Below are positions 5,944 through 6,071 of a stretch of 6,071 nt of DNA, in pieces. Made by a program: the position numbers and the translations under genes. The stretch lies in NCBI GenBank assembly GCA_018711785.1, contig DVHW01000222.1, forward strand, positions 1 through 6,071, in the 5' to 3' direction. Source of the DNA: Candidatus Galloscillospira excrementavium (GTDB lineage: Bacteria; Bacillota; Clostridia; Oscillospirales; Oscillospiraceae). Under the pieces are notes generated by a model. It made no database searches and was not told the origin of the DNA. It saw only the letters and a program-made list of their open reading frames with translations. Position 1 is the stretch's first letter. Every line of letters begins with the position of its first letter.

Positions 5944-6071
5944 AGTTAAAACCTCCTGATGAATGCCTTGATGGCCCCTCGTCGTCGCGGGCTCCATATC
6001 CCTCGCCTCCCCCTGACGGGGAAAGCTCGCTCATTCCGCCGCTCCTCCTCTCCAAAGCGAACCCGCCTTCG
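5944..6071 (-). other. Region upstream of rpmJ, no recognised gene
   Basis: None of the three minus-strand frames matches the C-terminus of infA or map, the usual upstream neighbours in Clostridia. A 5-bp hairpin TCCCC/GGGGA lies at 6008-6022. AGGAGGAG (around 6042-6049) stands 7 nt before an ATG at 6032-6034, but the frame it opens runs through rpmJ out of phase and looks like a shadow. Any upstream gene must therefore end close to, or beyond, the right edge. Confidence 0.45.

Noticed and set aside
5191..5949. 252-codon plus-strand open frame opposite rpsK, rpsM and rpmJ
   Set aside because: It spans three genuine ribosomal genes in antisense, which no real gene would be expected to do.
5789..6034. 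Minus-strand frame from ATG at 6034 with a good ribosome binding site
   Set aside because: It covers all of rpmJ out of frame and ends inside rpsM. Its product is Gly/Ser/Gln/His-rich with no family resemblance. The purine-rich spacer easily produces SD-like sequence.
1..6071. Mobile element, CRISPR array, tRNA or defence system
   Set aside because: I saw no transposase motif, no regularly spaced direct repeats, no cloverleaf-like segment and no defence-associated gene in either strand.

Overview
The window suggests a GC-rich, probably anaerobic member of the Clostridia, of the Oscillospirales kind (Flavonifractor, Intestinimonas or Lawsonibacter-like). The evidence is the Clostridia-style order rpmJ-rpsM-rpsK-rpsD-rpoA-rplQ with rpsD inside the alpha operon, a zinc-motif-free S4, strong AGGAGG ribosome binding sites on nearly every gene, and a cytoplasmic fumarate-reductase-like flavoprotein of a type common in gut anaerobes. 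The genus is inference; no species can be named from this sequence.

Layout from left to right. Bases 1-90 are the last 29 codons of an unidentified plus-strand gene. A near-perfect intrinsic terminator follows (97-144). A minus-strand FAD-dependent oxidoreductase occupies 156-1754. The divergent intergenic region (1755-2022) holds a textbook sigma-A promoter (TTGACA, 17 bp, TACAAT) and an approximately 120-nt leader with two stem-loops. These precede a plus-strand NUDIX hydrolase of the CoA pyrophosphatase type that starts with TTG (2023-2628). Bases 2629-2810 separate it from the convergent ribosomal operon and contain the operon's terminator (2756-2787).

The right-hand 3.2 kb is the distal part of the alpha ribosomal protein operon on the minus strand. 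In transcription order it runs L36 (rpmJ), S13 (rpsM), S11 (rpsK), S4 (rpsD), RNA polymerase alpha (rpoA) and L17 (rplQ). The operon promoter and any infA lie beyond the right edge. The first four genes are packed with gaps of 18, 13 and 18 nt. The last two junctions are much wider (127 and 170 nt) and are almost completely filled with GC-rich inverted repeats. In both, one hairpin sits 4 nt upstream of the next gene's Shine-Dalgarno sequence.

The protein genes are ordinary members of known families, and I see no mobile element, CRISPR array, tRNA or defence system. The observations most worth following are non-coding: the structured spacers around rpoA and the terminator-like hairpin just after the NUDIX promoter. 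The long plus-strand ORFs opposite the ribosomal genes and the flavoprotein are best read as GC-codon-bias shadows.
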